A DNA stretch of 64,000 bases from JAXLYE01 sp046351595 (GTDB taxonomy: Bacteria > Myxococcota_A > Polyangia > Palsa-1104 > JAEUJZ01). The translations under genes were made by a program, and so were the position numbers. Positions 55,873 through 64,000 of the stretch are shown one piece after another. The DNA lies in the NCBI GenBank assembly GCA_046351595.1, contig JAXLYE010000001.1, positions 1,240,001-1,304,000 of the forward strand, in the 5' to 3' direction. How positions within the stretch are numbered: the first letter of the stretch is position 1; each line of letters begins with the position of its first letter. The notes under the pieces were generated by a model. That model did no database searches and was not told where the DNA came from. It saw nothing but the letters and a program-made list of their open reading frames with translations.

Positions 55873-57516
55873 CTATCGCCTAGCGGGCTTCTGAGGGTCC
55901 GCCGCCGCTTCTACGCCCGGGCCGGCGCCCGGGCCGGCGCCCGGGCCGGCGCCCGGGCCGGCGCCCGGGCCGGCGCTCGGGCCGGCGCTCGGGCCGGCTG
56001 GGGGCTTGCGGATGGGGCAGCGGGTCGCCGCCTGCGCCAGCGACCTCTCGACCAGCGGGTCTTCGTAGCGCAAAAAGGCGGTGATGGCGCGCCGCAGCCG
56101 CGCATCGCGCAGGTAGTGGGCGCTGTATGTGTAGACCGGCGTAAAGCCGCGCACGAGCTTCTGCTCGCCGCCGTGCCCGGGCTCGAAGGCGTCGAGCCCC
56201 TCGCGGATCGTGCGCTCGACCGGGTGGTAGAAGCAGACCTCGAAGTGCAAAAAGGGGATCGGCTCGGCCGCGCCCCAGTAGCGGCCGAAGACGCGCCGAT
56301 CGCCGCGCAGGTTGAAGGCGCCGCCGACGAGGCGGCCGTCGCGATCGCGCGCCAGCACCAGCTCCAGCCGATCGCCGAGCCGGTCGGCGCACAGGTGGAA
56401 GAAGGCGCGGCTCAAAAACGGCGCCTCGCCGGTGTAGCGCTGCGACGTGCCGACGTACAGATCGAAGACCTGATCGAGCTCGGCGCGGGTGAACGGCGGC
56501 GCGGCCTCGGGTGCGGCCTGGCTGCCGTCGGCCGCGGCCCCCGGTTCGGCCGAGCTCGGGGCCGGAGCCGGAGCCAGGCCGCGGTGGGTGCGCACCGTGA
56601 TCCCGGCCTCGCGCAGGGCGCGACGCTCGCGGCGGATGGTGCTGCGCCGGTGCGCGCTCATGCGGGCGAGGAAGCCCTCGAAGTCGCGGTAGCCCTCGTT
56701 CAGGAAGTGGTACTGCTCCTGCCGCCGCAGCACGAAGCCCGCCGCGGCCATCACGTCGGTCTCGAGGGCCGGCTCGGTTGCGCTCTCGATTGCGCTCTCG
56801 ATTGCGGGCTCGGTTGCGGGCTCGGGCTGACTCTCGGGTGCAGGCTCGGGCTGACTCTCGGGCGCAGCCTCGGGCTGACTCTCGGGCGCAGGCTCGGGCT
56901 GACCGCGCCGGAAGCCGGCGCCGCGCGGGAACAGCACGTGCGCCGACGAAAGCCCGGCCCGCTGGCAGAGCTTCTTCATCGCCTCGAGCAGCAGCCGCCG
57001 CAGCGCCTGGCGCTCGGCCGGCGCGAGGTCGGTGCGGGCCAGAAGCCGCCCGCCGGTCACCGGGTTGAACGGCACCGCCGCCACCAGCTTCGGGTAGTAG
57101 GCGATGCCGTGCCCGGCGGCGAACTCGGCCCAGTCGTAGTCATAGACCCACTCGGCCTCGGAGTGCGCCTTCACGTAGACCGGCGCCGCGGCCACGAGCT
57201 CGCCGGCAGCGCCGTCCCCGCCGGCTTCAGGAGGACCCGCGCTCCGGCGGCGGACCAGGATGTGCGCCGGCAGCCAGCCCGTGCTCTCGCCGACGCAGCC
57301 GGTCTCTTCCAGCCCCTGCAGGTAGGCCCACGACAAGAGCGGCCGGTCGTCGGGCTCGAGCAGGCGGTCCCACTCCGCAGCCGGGACCTGCGACAGCGCC
57401 GGGCAGACCTCGGCGACCAGCTCGTCCGCGGCGGCCGCGGTCGGTCCCGCCGACGCGGCGCGGCCCGGGGCGCGCGACCGCGTCATGGGATCGGTCTGCG
57501 ACCTGGCCTTGGACAT
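55873..57516 (-). CDS. COG3146-like GNAT N-acyltransferase with repeat insertions
   Basis: 547 residues. Conserved blocks (PLLSWAYLQGLEETGCVGESTGW, YVKAHSEAEWVYDYDWAEFA, YYPKLVAAVPFNPVTGGRLL, QYHFLNEGYRDFEGFLARMSAHRRSTIRRERR, LHFEVCFYHPVERTIREGLDAFEPGHGGEQKLVRGF) match the predicted N-acyltransferase/peptidogalycan family with a double GNAT fold. Two low-complexity insertions (PESQPEPA repeats near 210-250 and a GAGP repeat encoded by a 12-bp tandem repeat at 55916-55995) are not family features. Substrate unknown. Confidence 0.78.
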   Translation of the reverse strand: MSKARSQTDPMTRSRAPGRAASAGPTAAAADELVAEVCPALSQVPAAEWDRLLEPDDRPLLSWAYLQGLEETGCVGESTGWLPAHILVRRRSAGPPEAGGDGAAGELVAAAPVYVKAHSEAEWVYDYDWAEFAAGHGIAYYPKLVAAVPFNPVTGGRLLARTDLAPAERQALRRLLLEAMKKLCQRAGLSSAHVLFPRGAGFRRGQPEPAPESQPEAAPESQPEPAPESQPEPATEPAIESAIESATEPALETDVMAAAGFVLRRQEQYHFLNEGYRDFEGFLARMSAHRRSTIRRERRALREAGITVRTHRGLAPAPAPSSAEPGAAADGSQAAPEAAPPFTRAELDQVFDLYVGTSQRYTGEAPFLSRAFFHLCADRLGDRLELVLARDRDGRLVGGAFNLRGDRRVFGRYWGAAEPIPFLHFEVCFYHPVERTIREGLDAFEPGHGGEQKLVRGFTPVYTYSAHYLRDARLRRAITAFLRYEDPLVERSLAQAATRCPIRKPPAGPSAGPSAGPGAGPGAGPGAGPGAGPGVEAAADPQKPARR

Positions 57517-57540
57517 GAGCGGGGGACCCTGGGGCTGGAG

Positions 57541-57703
57541 CTGGACATGGACATGGACATGGACATGGACATGGACGGGGGCAGGGACAGGGGGATTGGC
57601 GAGCGCGGCCCGATGCCGCCGCCGGGCCGAAGCCGCGACTCGGCGGCGGGGCGCGCTGCGGCCATTTTATACACGCGGCGCGGCGCGGCGCGGCGCGGCG
57701 CGG
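57541..57703. repeat. Two microsatellites: ATGGAC x6 and CGCGG x6
   Basis: A hexanucleotide run (ATGGAC-type, 57541-57576) and a pentanucleotide run (CGCGG, 57674-57703) occupy the gap between the GNAT gene and the next minus-strand gene. No gene is seen here. Confidence 0.85.
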
Positions 57704-57722
57704 TCCTGCGCCGAGCGAGCGG

Positions 57723-58598
57723 CTACAGGTCGTCGCAGGGCGTGCCCAGCTTCTCGCCGCTGTAGACGCCCAGGTCGTTGTAGACGACGGTCAGGTTCTT
57801 CTCCAGCGGCAGGAGCGTCAGCCGCCGCGGCTTCTCGCCCTCGACCCACGACGACTCCGAGCGGCCGAGGATCAGGCGCAGGCTGCCGGTCCGGGTCGCG
57901 AAGATGTCGCCCTCGGAGTCCGAGACCACGTTGGTCATCTGCTGCTGCTTCATGTTGCCGCGCGGCCCGACGAACAGGCGGAACTTCTTCTCGGTCTGCG
58001 GCGTGCTGCCGTGGTCGACGAAGTAGTAGGTGCCGCGGTCGTCGCGGGCCAGGGCATACGGCTCGCTGCGCACGGGGCTCGGCAGAAACGTCGCCGCCTG
58101 CAGCAGCGCCTGCGCCTTGTCCGGCGGCACCACCTGCAGCGCCACCGTGCGCTCGCCGCAGCGCGCCTCGCACGCCTTCTTGTCGGCGTCGTACTCGACC
58201 GCCGAGTACACGCGCAGGTCGACGCCGCGGAAGCTGTCGTTCAAGGTCTTGTTGTAAAAGCGCGGGTCGAGGAACCAGCCGCCGGCCAGCGCCGGCCCCG
58301 GCATGCGCACCTGCGCCAGGCGCTTGCCGTCGCCGTAGTACAAAGAGCGCACCTGCTTCTCGTGCGGCGCGATCGCCACGTAGTGCGACTTGCCGTCGGT
58401 GCACAGCGTCATCTGGGCGCGCGCGGCGGCGTCGACCTTGAGCGCCTCGTCGCCGCCCGCCGGCCCGCTGTGCGCCAGCCGCGGCCCCGCGGCGCCAAAC
58501 ACGGTGAACGCAAGGAAGAGGCCCAAAGCCCCCGCGGCGGGGCCGGCGGCCCAGGAGGGGACCCGGCTCGTCAGCATCTGTCTGCCCATGGTCGCCAT
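57723..58598 (-). CDS. Exported or membrane-anchored protein, unknown function
   Basis: 291 residues; candidate ATGs at 58601, 58598 and 58589. One N-terminal hydrophobic helix (AAGALGLFLAFTVFGAAG) acts as signal or anchor. The rest is beta-rich with two Cys pairs (TLCTDGK; KKACEARCGERTV) and repeated short strands (GTYYFVDHGSTP, KKFRLFVGPRGN, GSLRLILGRSESSWVEGE), possibly a small propeller. No family recognised. Divergent from the Ser/Thr kinase across a 10-bp repeat array. Confidence 0.65.
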   Translation of the reverse strand: MATMGRQMLTSRVPSWAAGPAAGALGLFLAFTVFGAAGPRLAHSGPAGGDEALKVDAAARAQMTLCTDGKSHYVAIAPHEKQVRSLYYGDGKRLAQVRMPGPALAGGWFLDPRFYNKTLNDSFRGVDLRVYSAVEYDADKKACEARCGERTVALQVVPPDKAQALLQAATFLPSPVRSEPYALARDDRGTYYFVDHGSTPQTEKKFRLFVGPRGNMKQQQMTNVVSDSEGDIFATRTGSLRLILGRSESSWVEGEKPRRLTLLPLEKNLTVVYNDLGVYSGEKLGTPCDDL

Positions 58599-58686
58599 CA
58601 TATCCCAAGTACGCCGGCCGGTGCCGGCCGGGACCCGCCTGGGCCCATGAAGGTCGGCCACGCCCCGGCAGGCCCGCTGGCGCCCC

Positions 58687-58754
58687 GAGAAACCCCGAGA
58701 CACCCCGAGACACCCAGAGACACCAGGACACACCGACAGACACCAGGAGACACC
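58687..58754. repeat. Seven 10-bp tandem repeats (consensus CACCCCGAGA)
   Basis: GAGA, or a one-base variant, recurs at 58687, 58697, 58707, 58717, 58727, 58737 and 58747, an exact 10-bp period, in the divergent gap between the membrane protein and the kinase. Confidence 0.85.
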
Positions 58755-58861
58755 AACCAAGGGCCCCCAGGGGACAGGAGTTGAGCCGGACCTGCTACAT
58801 GCCGTACCGTATACGTGAAAAGGCCCAGCAGCCGGCGCCGCCCCGGCAGGACCCGACGACG

Positions 58862-60529
58862 ATGCAGCCCGACCCGCACGCAGCGACCCTGACAGAGCCC
58901 GGCACCCAGCCCCAGTCCAAGACGGGCGCCTCGATGCTCGGCCGGATCTTGAAAGGCAGCTACCGCATCGACGGCGTGCTCGGGCAGGGGGCCATGGGCA
59001 CGGTCTACCGCGGCACGCAGCTTGGCATCGACAAGACCGTGGCCATCAAGGTGATCCGCGCCGACGGCTTCAGCAGCGACGCCGCGCACGACCGCTTCCA
59101 GCGCGAGGCGACGCTCGTCTCGAAGCTGCTGCACCCCGGCATCGCCCAGGTCCTCGACTTCGGCTTCGAGGACGACATGCCGTTCTTGGTCATGGAGTTC
59201 GTCGAGGGCAAGGAGCTCACCGAGGTGCTGGCCGCCGAGGGGCCGATGCCGCCCGCGCGCGCCCTCGCCATCGTGCGCCAGCTCGCCTCGGCGCTCGGCG
59301 AGGCGCACGCCCACGGCGTCGTGCACCGCGACATCAAGCCGCAGAACCTGCGCCTCATGCGCTACGTGCCGGGCGGCCAGATCTTCCTCAAGGTCCTCGA
59401 CTTCGGCATCGCCAAGCAGCTCGACGAGGCCGAGCAGCAGAAGCTCACCGCCACCGGCGCGGTCATCGGCACGCCGATGTACATGGCGCCCGAGCAGGCC
59501 GGCAGCTCCCGCGTCGACGCCCGCGCCGATCAGTACGCCGTCGGCATCGTGCTCTACGAGCTTCTGACCGGCACCGTGCCCTTCACCGGCGAGACGCTGA
59601 CCGGGGTGCTGGTGAGCCACCTCACCCGGACGCCGCCGCCGCTGCCGCGACAGGTGCCCGAGCCGCTGCAGAAGCTCGTCATGCGCCTGCTCAGCAAGCG
59701 GCCCGACGATCGCTTCCCGGACATGGCGGCGCTCGACCAGGCGCTCGGCGCCTGCGAGCCGGCGTGCCGCGACGTGCCGCCGCTCGGCGCCGGCAAGGTC
59801 CAGCCGCACCGCGCCGGCGGCATCGCCCCGCCGACGCGCCCGTGGCCGACCCTGCTGATCGGCGGCGGCGCCATCACCTTCGCCGTGGTGGTCCTCGGCG
59901 CCGTGCTGCTGCTGGGCAGCAGGCTGCGCGGCCAGGACGGCGCCCGCGACCCGGCTCACGCCCAGGCCGAAAGACCGACCGCGGGCGCGCTCGCCACCGG
60001 GTCGACGGCAGCCGAGGCGACCCCGAGCGCCGCCGGCACCTCCCCCGCCGCCGCGACCGGCTCAAGAGCCGCGCCCGTGCCGCCCCCGGCGACCGCGAGC
60101 ACCGCGAACGCCCCGGGCAATCTCGCCGCGGCCAACGCCGCGACCGCGTCCAAGCCAGCCGGCGAGGTCACACCCGCCGTCACAGCCACCAGGCCCGCGG
60201 CCGGGACCCCCAGCAAGCCGACCCCGTCGTCCCCGTCGTCCCGGCCCGCCGGCACCCCGGCGCCCGCGGTCGAGCCGCCCGCGGTCAAAGACAAGCTCGA
60301 CGACGCCGAGGCGGCGCTCAAGCGCGGCGACCTCCAGGACGTGGTGCGGCTGGTGCGCCAGGCCAACGCCACCGCCCCGAGCAGCCGCGGCTTCCGCCTG
60401 CTGACCGAGGCCCACTGCCGCCAGGGCAGCTTCGACGCCAAGGCCCCCTTCTTCCGCGTCGCCCGCGCCGACCGCGCCCGCCTCATCGCGCTGTGCAGGC
60501 AGCACGACGTGGACCTCGTCGCCGAGTAG
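58862..60529 (+). CDS. Transmembrane Hanks-type Ser/Thr protein kinase
   Basis: 555 residues from ATG 58862; ATG 58799 and TTG 58781 are in-frame alternatives. Kinase domain ~30-300 with GQGAMGTVYRG (P-loop), VAIKVI (ATP Lys), HRDIKPQN (catalytic loop), LDFGIAK and GTPMYMAPEQA. One TM helix (TLLIGGGAITFAVVVLGAVLLL) near residue 345 places a Pro/Ala/Thr-rich region and a C-terminal helical domain (DAEAALKRGDLQDVVRLVRQANA) in the periplasm. The C-terminal part looks like TPR-type helices. All catalytic residues are present. Confidence 0.9.
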   Translation: MQPDPHAATLTEPGTQPQSKTGASMLGRILKGSYRIDGVLGQGAMGTVYRGTQLGIDKTVAIKVIRADGFSSDAAHDRFQREATLVSKLLHPGIAQVLDFGFEDDMPFLVMEFVEGKELTEVLAAEGPMPPARALAIVRQLASALGEAHAHGVVHRDIKPQNLRLMRYVPGGQIFLKVLDFGIAKQLDEAEQQKLTATGAVIGTPMYMAPEQAGSSRVDARADQYAVGIVLYELLTGTVPFTGETLTGVLVSHLTRTPPPLPRQVPEPLQKLVMRLLSKRPDDRFPDMAALDQALGACEPACRDVPPLGAGKVQPHRAGGIAPPTRPWPTLLIGGGAITFAVVVLGAVLLLGSRLRGQDGARDPAHAQAERPTAGALATGSTAAEATPSAAGTSPAAATGSRAAPVPPPATASTANAPGNLAAANAATASKPAGEVTPAVTATRPAAGTPSKPTPSSPSSRPAGTPAPAVEPPAVKDKLDDAEAALKRGDLQDVVRLVRQANATAPSSRGFRLLTEAHCRQGSFDAKAPFFRVARADRARLIALCRQHDVDLVAE

Positions 60530-60832
60530 CTACCAGTAGCGGTGCCGCGGCGGCGTGACGACCGTGCGGTAGACCGGGCCCGGCGCAGGGTAGACGCGCG
60601 GCGCCGGCTGGTAGACCGGCGCGGCGCGGTAGACCGGCGCCGACCGGTAGACCGGGGCCGCGTAGCCCGTCGAATACCCCGGCGCATACCCCGGCGCATA
60701 CCCCGTCGAGTACCCCGTCGAGTAGTAGACCGGAGAGGCGGGCTGGTACGCGTACGGCGAGACCTCGGCGTAGCAGCCACCCAGCGAAGCCAGCCCCAGC
60801 GCCCCGACAGCCATCAAGAAGTTGCGCTTCAT
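60530..60832 (-). CDS. Small Tyr/Pro-rich lipoprotein
   Basis: 100 residues from ATG 60832 (GAAGGA upstream). Lipobox LASLGGC gives a lipidated Cys at ~20. The mature part is built from STGYAPGY and AAPVYR repeats, encoded by 15-bp DNA repeats, and ends PPRHRYW. Unknown function; repeats of this kind occur in envelope-associated structural lipoproteins. Convergent with the kinase gene. Its promoter region abuts the 42-bp array. Confidence 0.72.
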   Translation of the reverse strand: MKRNFLMAVGALGLASLGGCYAEVSPYAYQPASPVYYSTGYSTGYAPGYAPGYSTGYAAPVYRSAPVYRAAPVYQPAPRVYPAPGPVYRTVVTPPRHRYW

Positions 60833-60946
60833 GTTCCTTCTCCTTCTTGTGCAATCGGACGCACCAGCCCGCGGTTTCTTCACGGCTGCCGCGCGCTCGG
60901 TGCGGCCTGGTACCGGAGCCAGTCGGGCGACTCCGTTCAGCCAGAT

Positions 60947-61323
60947 CCTGCCCGCGGGCTGCACGGAACGTCCGGGGCCGCGGCGGCGCTTGCATGCGGG
61001 CGGCTCCGGGCCTCCGGACGCGCAGCGGCGCCTGCCTGCGGGCTGCACGGAGCCTCCGGACGCCGCGCCGCGCCTGCACGCGAGCTGCACGGAGCGGCGA
61101 CAGCCTGGGTGCGCCTGGCACCTGGGCACAAGGTGCCTCCGGACTTGCTCCGGTAACCTGCCCGCGGGCTGCACGGAGCCTCCGGACACGCTCCTGCGCC
61201 TGCCCGCGGGCTGCACGGAGCCTCCGGACACGCTCCTGCGCCTGCCCGCGGGCCGCACGGAGCTCCGGACTCCGCGCTGCGCCTGCCCGCAGGCTGCACG
61301 GAGCGGCCGAGCCCCGCGCTGCG
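60947..61323. repeat. Nine-unit 42-bp tandem array
   Basis: Units starting CCTGC (or a near match) lie at 60947, 60989, 61031, 61073, 61114, 61157, 61199, 61241 and 61282. A typical unit has CCTGCCCGCGGGCTGCACGG followed by a CTCCGGAC segment; GCCCGCGGGC and CGGAG-x-CTCCG are internal dyads. Units at 61157 and 61199 are identical. The boundary word GCGCCTGC also marks units of the array at 18811-19215. It lies 78 bp past the stop of the second coiled-coil gene. Frames open through it have no coding support. Confidence 0.85.
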
Positions 61324-61401
61324 CCGATCGGCCGGTCCTTGGGGTGTCCTCGCCCGAGCGGATGCGGCCGGCGGGTGCAGCTCGTGCGGCGGGCCTCCGG
61401 T

Positions 61402-62283
61402 CTAGCTGTGCTCGGGGTTCAGGCTCGAGCGCAGCTCGTTGATGCTCGCTTGGAGCTCGGCCTGCTGCCTGAGCATCCCGGCCAGGCGATCTTCGCCGGC
61501 ACGGCGGTCGGTGCGGCGCTGCTCAGCCACCCGCTCGGCTTCCTCCAGCGCGACCAGCTGCTGCTTGGCTGCCACGACGGCCTGCTCACACTCGGCCAGC
61601 TCGGCGCGGGCGCGGGCCAGGGTCGGGGCCGGCGGGCGGCGGCGCAGCCGACGCAGGAACAGCCCCTCGGCCTCCTCGGGGTCGCCGCTGTCGCGCGCCT
61701 GCTTGCGCGCCTCGCCCTGCAGCTGCTGGCGCAGGCCGTCGATCTTCTTGATGAGGGGCTGGCGCACGCCGACCCGGAAGGCCAGCAGCGGCGCCTCGGC
61801 CTTGACCAGCACGTCCAGCGCGGCGCGGGCCTGCTTGACTGCGGCTTCGACCTTGGGCGCCTGATCGCTCATCGAGGGGTACGACAGACCCTTGAGGACC
61901 TCGGGCCACTTGGCCATAGCGTCGAGCTGTTCACCGAGCAAGGGCTCGGCGAAGCGGCTGGGAGAGGCCGGGCCGAACAGCGTCTGCAGCATGTCGTCGC
62001 GGTCCTTGCCGCGGTAGAGCTGCTTGACGACGAGCCCCAGGTGACGGACCAGGCTGTCGAGAGCGGCGTCGGCCGCGTCCAGGTCGGCCTCGGCGTCCTC
62101 GACCGCGTCGCTGAGCCGGGCCTCGGCCTGCAGCGCCGTATCGAGGTTCTTCTGTTCGGCTTCGAACAGGGCCAGCCAGCTCTTGCCCCACGAGCGCGTG
62201 CGCAGCCGCGCGATCGTGAAGCGGACGTGCCGCCGCAAGAGAGTGAGAGACATGTTGCTGTCGAGGGAAGGCGCAGTGGTCAT
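61402..62283 (-). CDS. Coiled-coil protein, family member 2 (function unknown)
   Basis: 293 residues from ATG 62283 (AAGGA upstream). No signal peptide. Helical N-terminal part (LDTALQAEARLSDAVEDAEADLDAADAALDSLVRHLG), hinge LFGPASPSRFAEPLLG near residue 105, LFLRRLRRRPPAPTLARA near 210, then a coiled coil (LAECEQAVVAAKQQLVALEEAE, LAGMLRQQAELQASINELRS). Length, hinge motif and coiled-coil position parallel the 290-aa protein at 17854-18726, which suggests paralogy; overall identity is low by eye. Confidence 0.7.
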   Translation of the reverse strand: MTTAPSLDSNMSLTLLRRHVRFTIARLRTRSWGKSWLALFEAEQKNLDTALQAEARLSDAVEDAEADLDAADAALDSLVRHLGLVVKQLYRGKDRDDMLQTLFGPASPSRFAEPLLGEQLDAMAKWPEVLKGLSYPSMSDQAPKVEAAVKQARAALDVLVKAEAPLLAFRVGVRQPLIKKIDGLRQQLQGEARKQARDSGDPEEAEGLFLRRLRRRPPAPTLARARAELAECEQAVVAAKQQLVALEEAERVAEQRRTDRRAGEDRLAGMLRQQAELQASINELRSSLNPEHS

Positions 62284-62417
62284 CTGGGATCCTTGTAAAT
62301 GTGCAAAATCGCACGGCAACCGACATAAGTCGTCCGGCCATCCGCGCAAGGGGCTGCTGGGCTGTCTGCTGCACAATCGGACCCATAAAGGCAGCCCGGC
62401 CGGGCCGCGGCGCCGGC

Positions 62418-63497
62418 TCAGCGGCGGGGGGCGGCGGCCTTTACGGGAGCGGGGGCGGGCGGGGTCGCGGCGGGCGTCGTCGCTGCGGGCGTCGCGGCGG
62501 CGAGCGCGGCCTGGCGGCGCCACTCCGCGGGCAGGCCGAGCTCCAGAAAGACGGCGAAGCGGTAGCCGAGGTAGCGCGCCTCGAGCTTCTGCTTGATGCG
62601 CGCGAGCGCCTGCTCGGCCGCGGCGTCGAGCGTGTCGCCGCTGCCCGTGACCGGCGGCCGCGGCTTCTCGGCGGCGACCGCGGCGATGACGTCCTTGAGG
62701 TAGGCGGCCTCCTGCCGTAAGAGCCGCTCGTCCCCGCTCGGCCCGCGGCCGGGGTGCACGAAGTCCGGCTGCAGCGCCTGTAGCTCCTCCAGGCGCTTGA
62801 GCCACTCGTCGGTCTTGCCGATCTCGAGCCAGCTGTGCGCCGAGCTGGCCACCAGGTCGCCGACGAACAGGTGCTTCTCCCACTCGAGCGCGACGTGCGC
62901 CTCGCTGCAGCCGGCGCCGAGCACGTGCAGCTTGATCTTGATCCCCGCGGCCTCGAGCTCGGTGGTCTTGTCGCCGAAGCTGTCGGGCAGCGTCACCTCG
63001 GCCGGGTAGTCGGGCTGGTAGCGCTCGAAGAAGGCCTTCTTGCGCTTGTCGTGCACGGCCGGGATGAGCGCCCGCACCTGCGCCGAGGTGATCACGCGGA
63101 TGCCGCGCTTCTTGAGCACCGCGGTGCCGTTGAACTTGTCGGGGTTGGCGTGCAGGACGACGGCCAGCACCACCTTCTTGCCGGTGGCCTGCTCGACCCA
63201 GGCCAGCATCTCGGCCGTCGCCGACGGCAAGAACTGGGTGTCGATGAGGACAAGCCCCTTGGGCCCCTCGATCCAGTAGGTCGTCGTCGAGAAGCCCCAG
63301 GTCGAGGAGACGTAGGTGCCGACGCGGCTGTCGCCGTAGAACTCGTCGGGGTGGACAAGCGTCACCACCGCGCCGGGCGGCGTGCGCCCCGCTCCCGGCG
63401 CGGCGGCGGCGACGCCCGCGAGGGCGAGGACCAGCGGCAGCACGAGCGAGCGGGGATTGAGCGAGCGGCGGGAGCGGGAGCGGGACGTGGCGGTCAT
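62418..63497 (-). CDS. Exported metallo-beta-lactamase-fold protein, degenerate metal site
   Basis: 359 residues from ATG 63497. Tat/Sec-like leader with several Arg and a hydrophobic core (SLVLPLVLALAGVAAAA). The MBL fold is recognisable: TTYWIEGPKGLVLIDTQFLPSA, VVLHANPDKFNGTAVLKKRGIRV, GAGCSEAHVALEWEKHLFVGDLVASSAHSW and FVHPGRGP. The canonical HxHxDH motif is HANPDK, so its second and third His are missing; a non-hydrolytic or altered-metal function is likely. The C-terminal ~40 residues are an Ala/Pro/Thr tail. Confidence 0.75.
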   Translation of the reverse strand: MTATSRSRSRRSLNPRSLVLPLVLALAGVAAAAPGAGRTPPGAVVTLVHPDEFYGDSRVGTYVSSTWGFSTTTYWIEGPKGLVLIDTQFLPSATAEMLAWVEQATGKKVVLAVVLHANPDKFNGTAVLKKRGIRVITSAQVRALIPAVHDKRKKAFFERYQPDYPAEVTLPDSFGDKTTELEAAGIKIKLHVLGAGCSEAHVALEWEKHLFVGDLVASSAHSWLEIGKTDEWLKRLEELQALQPDFVHPGRGPSGDERLLRQEAAYLKDVIAAVAAEKPRPPVTGSGDTLDAAAEQALARIKQKLEARYLGYRFAVFLELGLPAEWRRQAALAAATPAATTPAATPPAPAPVKAAAPRR

Positions 63498-63575
63498 GGC
63501 GTGCACACTACGACCGCGACAGCCGGCTGTCACGCCCGCCGCGCCGCGCTCACGCGACGGAGCAGGCCGGGGCGG

Positions 63576-64000
63576 TCAGGCCCGCTGCGGCGCGTCGCGC
63601 TGCGCCACCGAGGCGTCGTAGGCGCGGCGTGTGGCGATGCAGAGCGCGAACAGGAGCGGGCCCAGCACCGCGCCGGCCAGGCCGAAGGTGGCGATGCCGC
63701 CGAGCAGCGCCACGAAGATCCAGAAGAAGCCGAGCTCGACCTGGCCCTTCATGAACAGCGGGCGCAGCAGGTTGTCGACGGTGCCGACCACGACCGCGAC
63801 CACCGCCATGCCCAGCGCCGCGGCGATCCGCCCCTGGGACAGCAGGTAGGCCGCCGCGCCCAGCGTCACCACCGTCGTGCCGATGACCGGGACGAACGAC
63901 AGGAAGAACGACAGCACGCCCCAGATGAAGAAGCGCGGCACGCGGAACGAAGCCAGCGCCACCATGCAGATCAGCGCCTGCACCGCCGAGACCAGCAGGT
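63576..64000 (-). CDS. AI-2E/PerM family permease (N-terminus beyond window)
   Basis: The C-terminal ~141 residues of a multi-pass membrane protein; the frame stays open to the right edge. FFIWGVLSFFLSFVPVIGTTVVTLGAAAYLL, VGTVDNLLRPLFMKGQVELGFFWIFVALLGGIATFGLAGAVLGPLLFAL is the characteristic C-terminal half of the AI-2E transporter (UPF0118) family, including the conserved P-V-I-G, D-N and G-x-x-G-P positions. Export of a small signal or Na+/H+ exchange are known roles; the substrate is unknown here. Confidence 0.85.
   Translation of the reverse strand, partial: LLVSAVQALICMVALASFRVPRFFIWGVLSFFLSFVPVIGTTVVTLGAAAYLLSQGRIAAALGMAVVAVVVGTVDNLLRPLFMKGQVELGFFWIFVALLGGIATFGLAGAVLGPLLFALCIATRRAYDASVAQRDAPQRA

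Noticed and set aside
60847..62298. Plus-strand frames through the 42-bp array and over the second coiled-coil gene
   Set aside because: Repeat-derived 14-aa periodicity with no credible start or SD; they are antisense to a better-supported gene.

Overview
The window is about 70% G+C and looks like a chromosomal segment of a myxobacterium or close relative (Myxococcota). The evidence is an mglB-mglA polarity pair, a TraA/TraB-type outer-membrane-exchange locus with a MYXO-CTERM-like sorting tail, a Hanks-type Ser/Thr kinase, several lipoproteins, DUF4388, and a peroxisome-like multifunctional beta-oxidation enzyme. Lineage is inferred from gene content only.

Layout. 1-6.8 kb: partial GH5 glycosidase, PafA-like phosphatase, lipoprotein, DUF4388 membrane protein and branched-chain aminotransferase. 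6.9-14.8 kb, minus strand: a form II (AYRGAGR) molybdenum hydroxylase cluster coxS-coxL-coxM-coxD-coxE, followed by an SRPBCC-fold protein and an SLC13/ArsB-type transporter. 15.0-21.3 kb: an accessory stretch whose ATPase portion is visibly less GC-rich. It holds a two-gene ATPase plus PD-(D/E)xK-like nuclease cassette, a coiled-coil protein behind a MerR-like promoter, a 10-unit array of about 43 bp, and an AlbA_2/Schlafen-HATPase-TPR protein. 21.3-36.6 kb: DPP-IV-type peptidase, Xer recombinase, TonB-like protein, MFE-2 enzyme with SCP2 domains plus SCP-x thiolase, family 4 uracil-DNA glycosylase and coaBC.

36.7-44.9 kb, minus strand, is an ancient information-processing block. In transcription order it runs tRNA-Ser(UGA), tRNA-Ser(GCU), tRNA-Arg(ACG), tadA, tRNA-Ser(CGA), tRNA-Ser(GGA), SRP RNA, dnaX, ybaB, recR, then mglB, mglA and a PqqD-HlyD fusion protein. 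45-50 kb: comEC and an RsbT-RsbS-RsbX-like stress module. 50.9-54.0 kb: TraA-like and TraB-like modules in one uninterrupted frame with a T9 tract at the junction. 54.7-64 kb: a receiver-domain regulator, GNAT protein, Ser/Thr kinase, a second coiled-coil protein with its own 42-bp array, a degenerate metallo-beta-lactamase-fold protein and a partial AI-2E-type permease.

Two themes stand out. First, two similar coiled-coil genes (290 and 293 aa, 43 kb apart) are each followed within about 100 bp by an array of 9-10 GC-rich units with a 42-43 bp period; this is the best candidate here for an undescribed system. Second, intergenic gaps repeatedly carry short tandem arrays with periods near one helical turn (10, about 10.8 and 11 bp) or near whole multiples of a turn (30, 42-43 bp).
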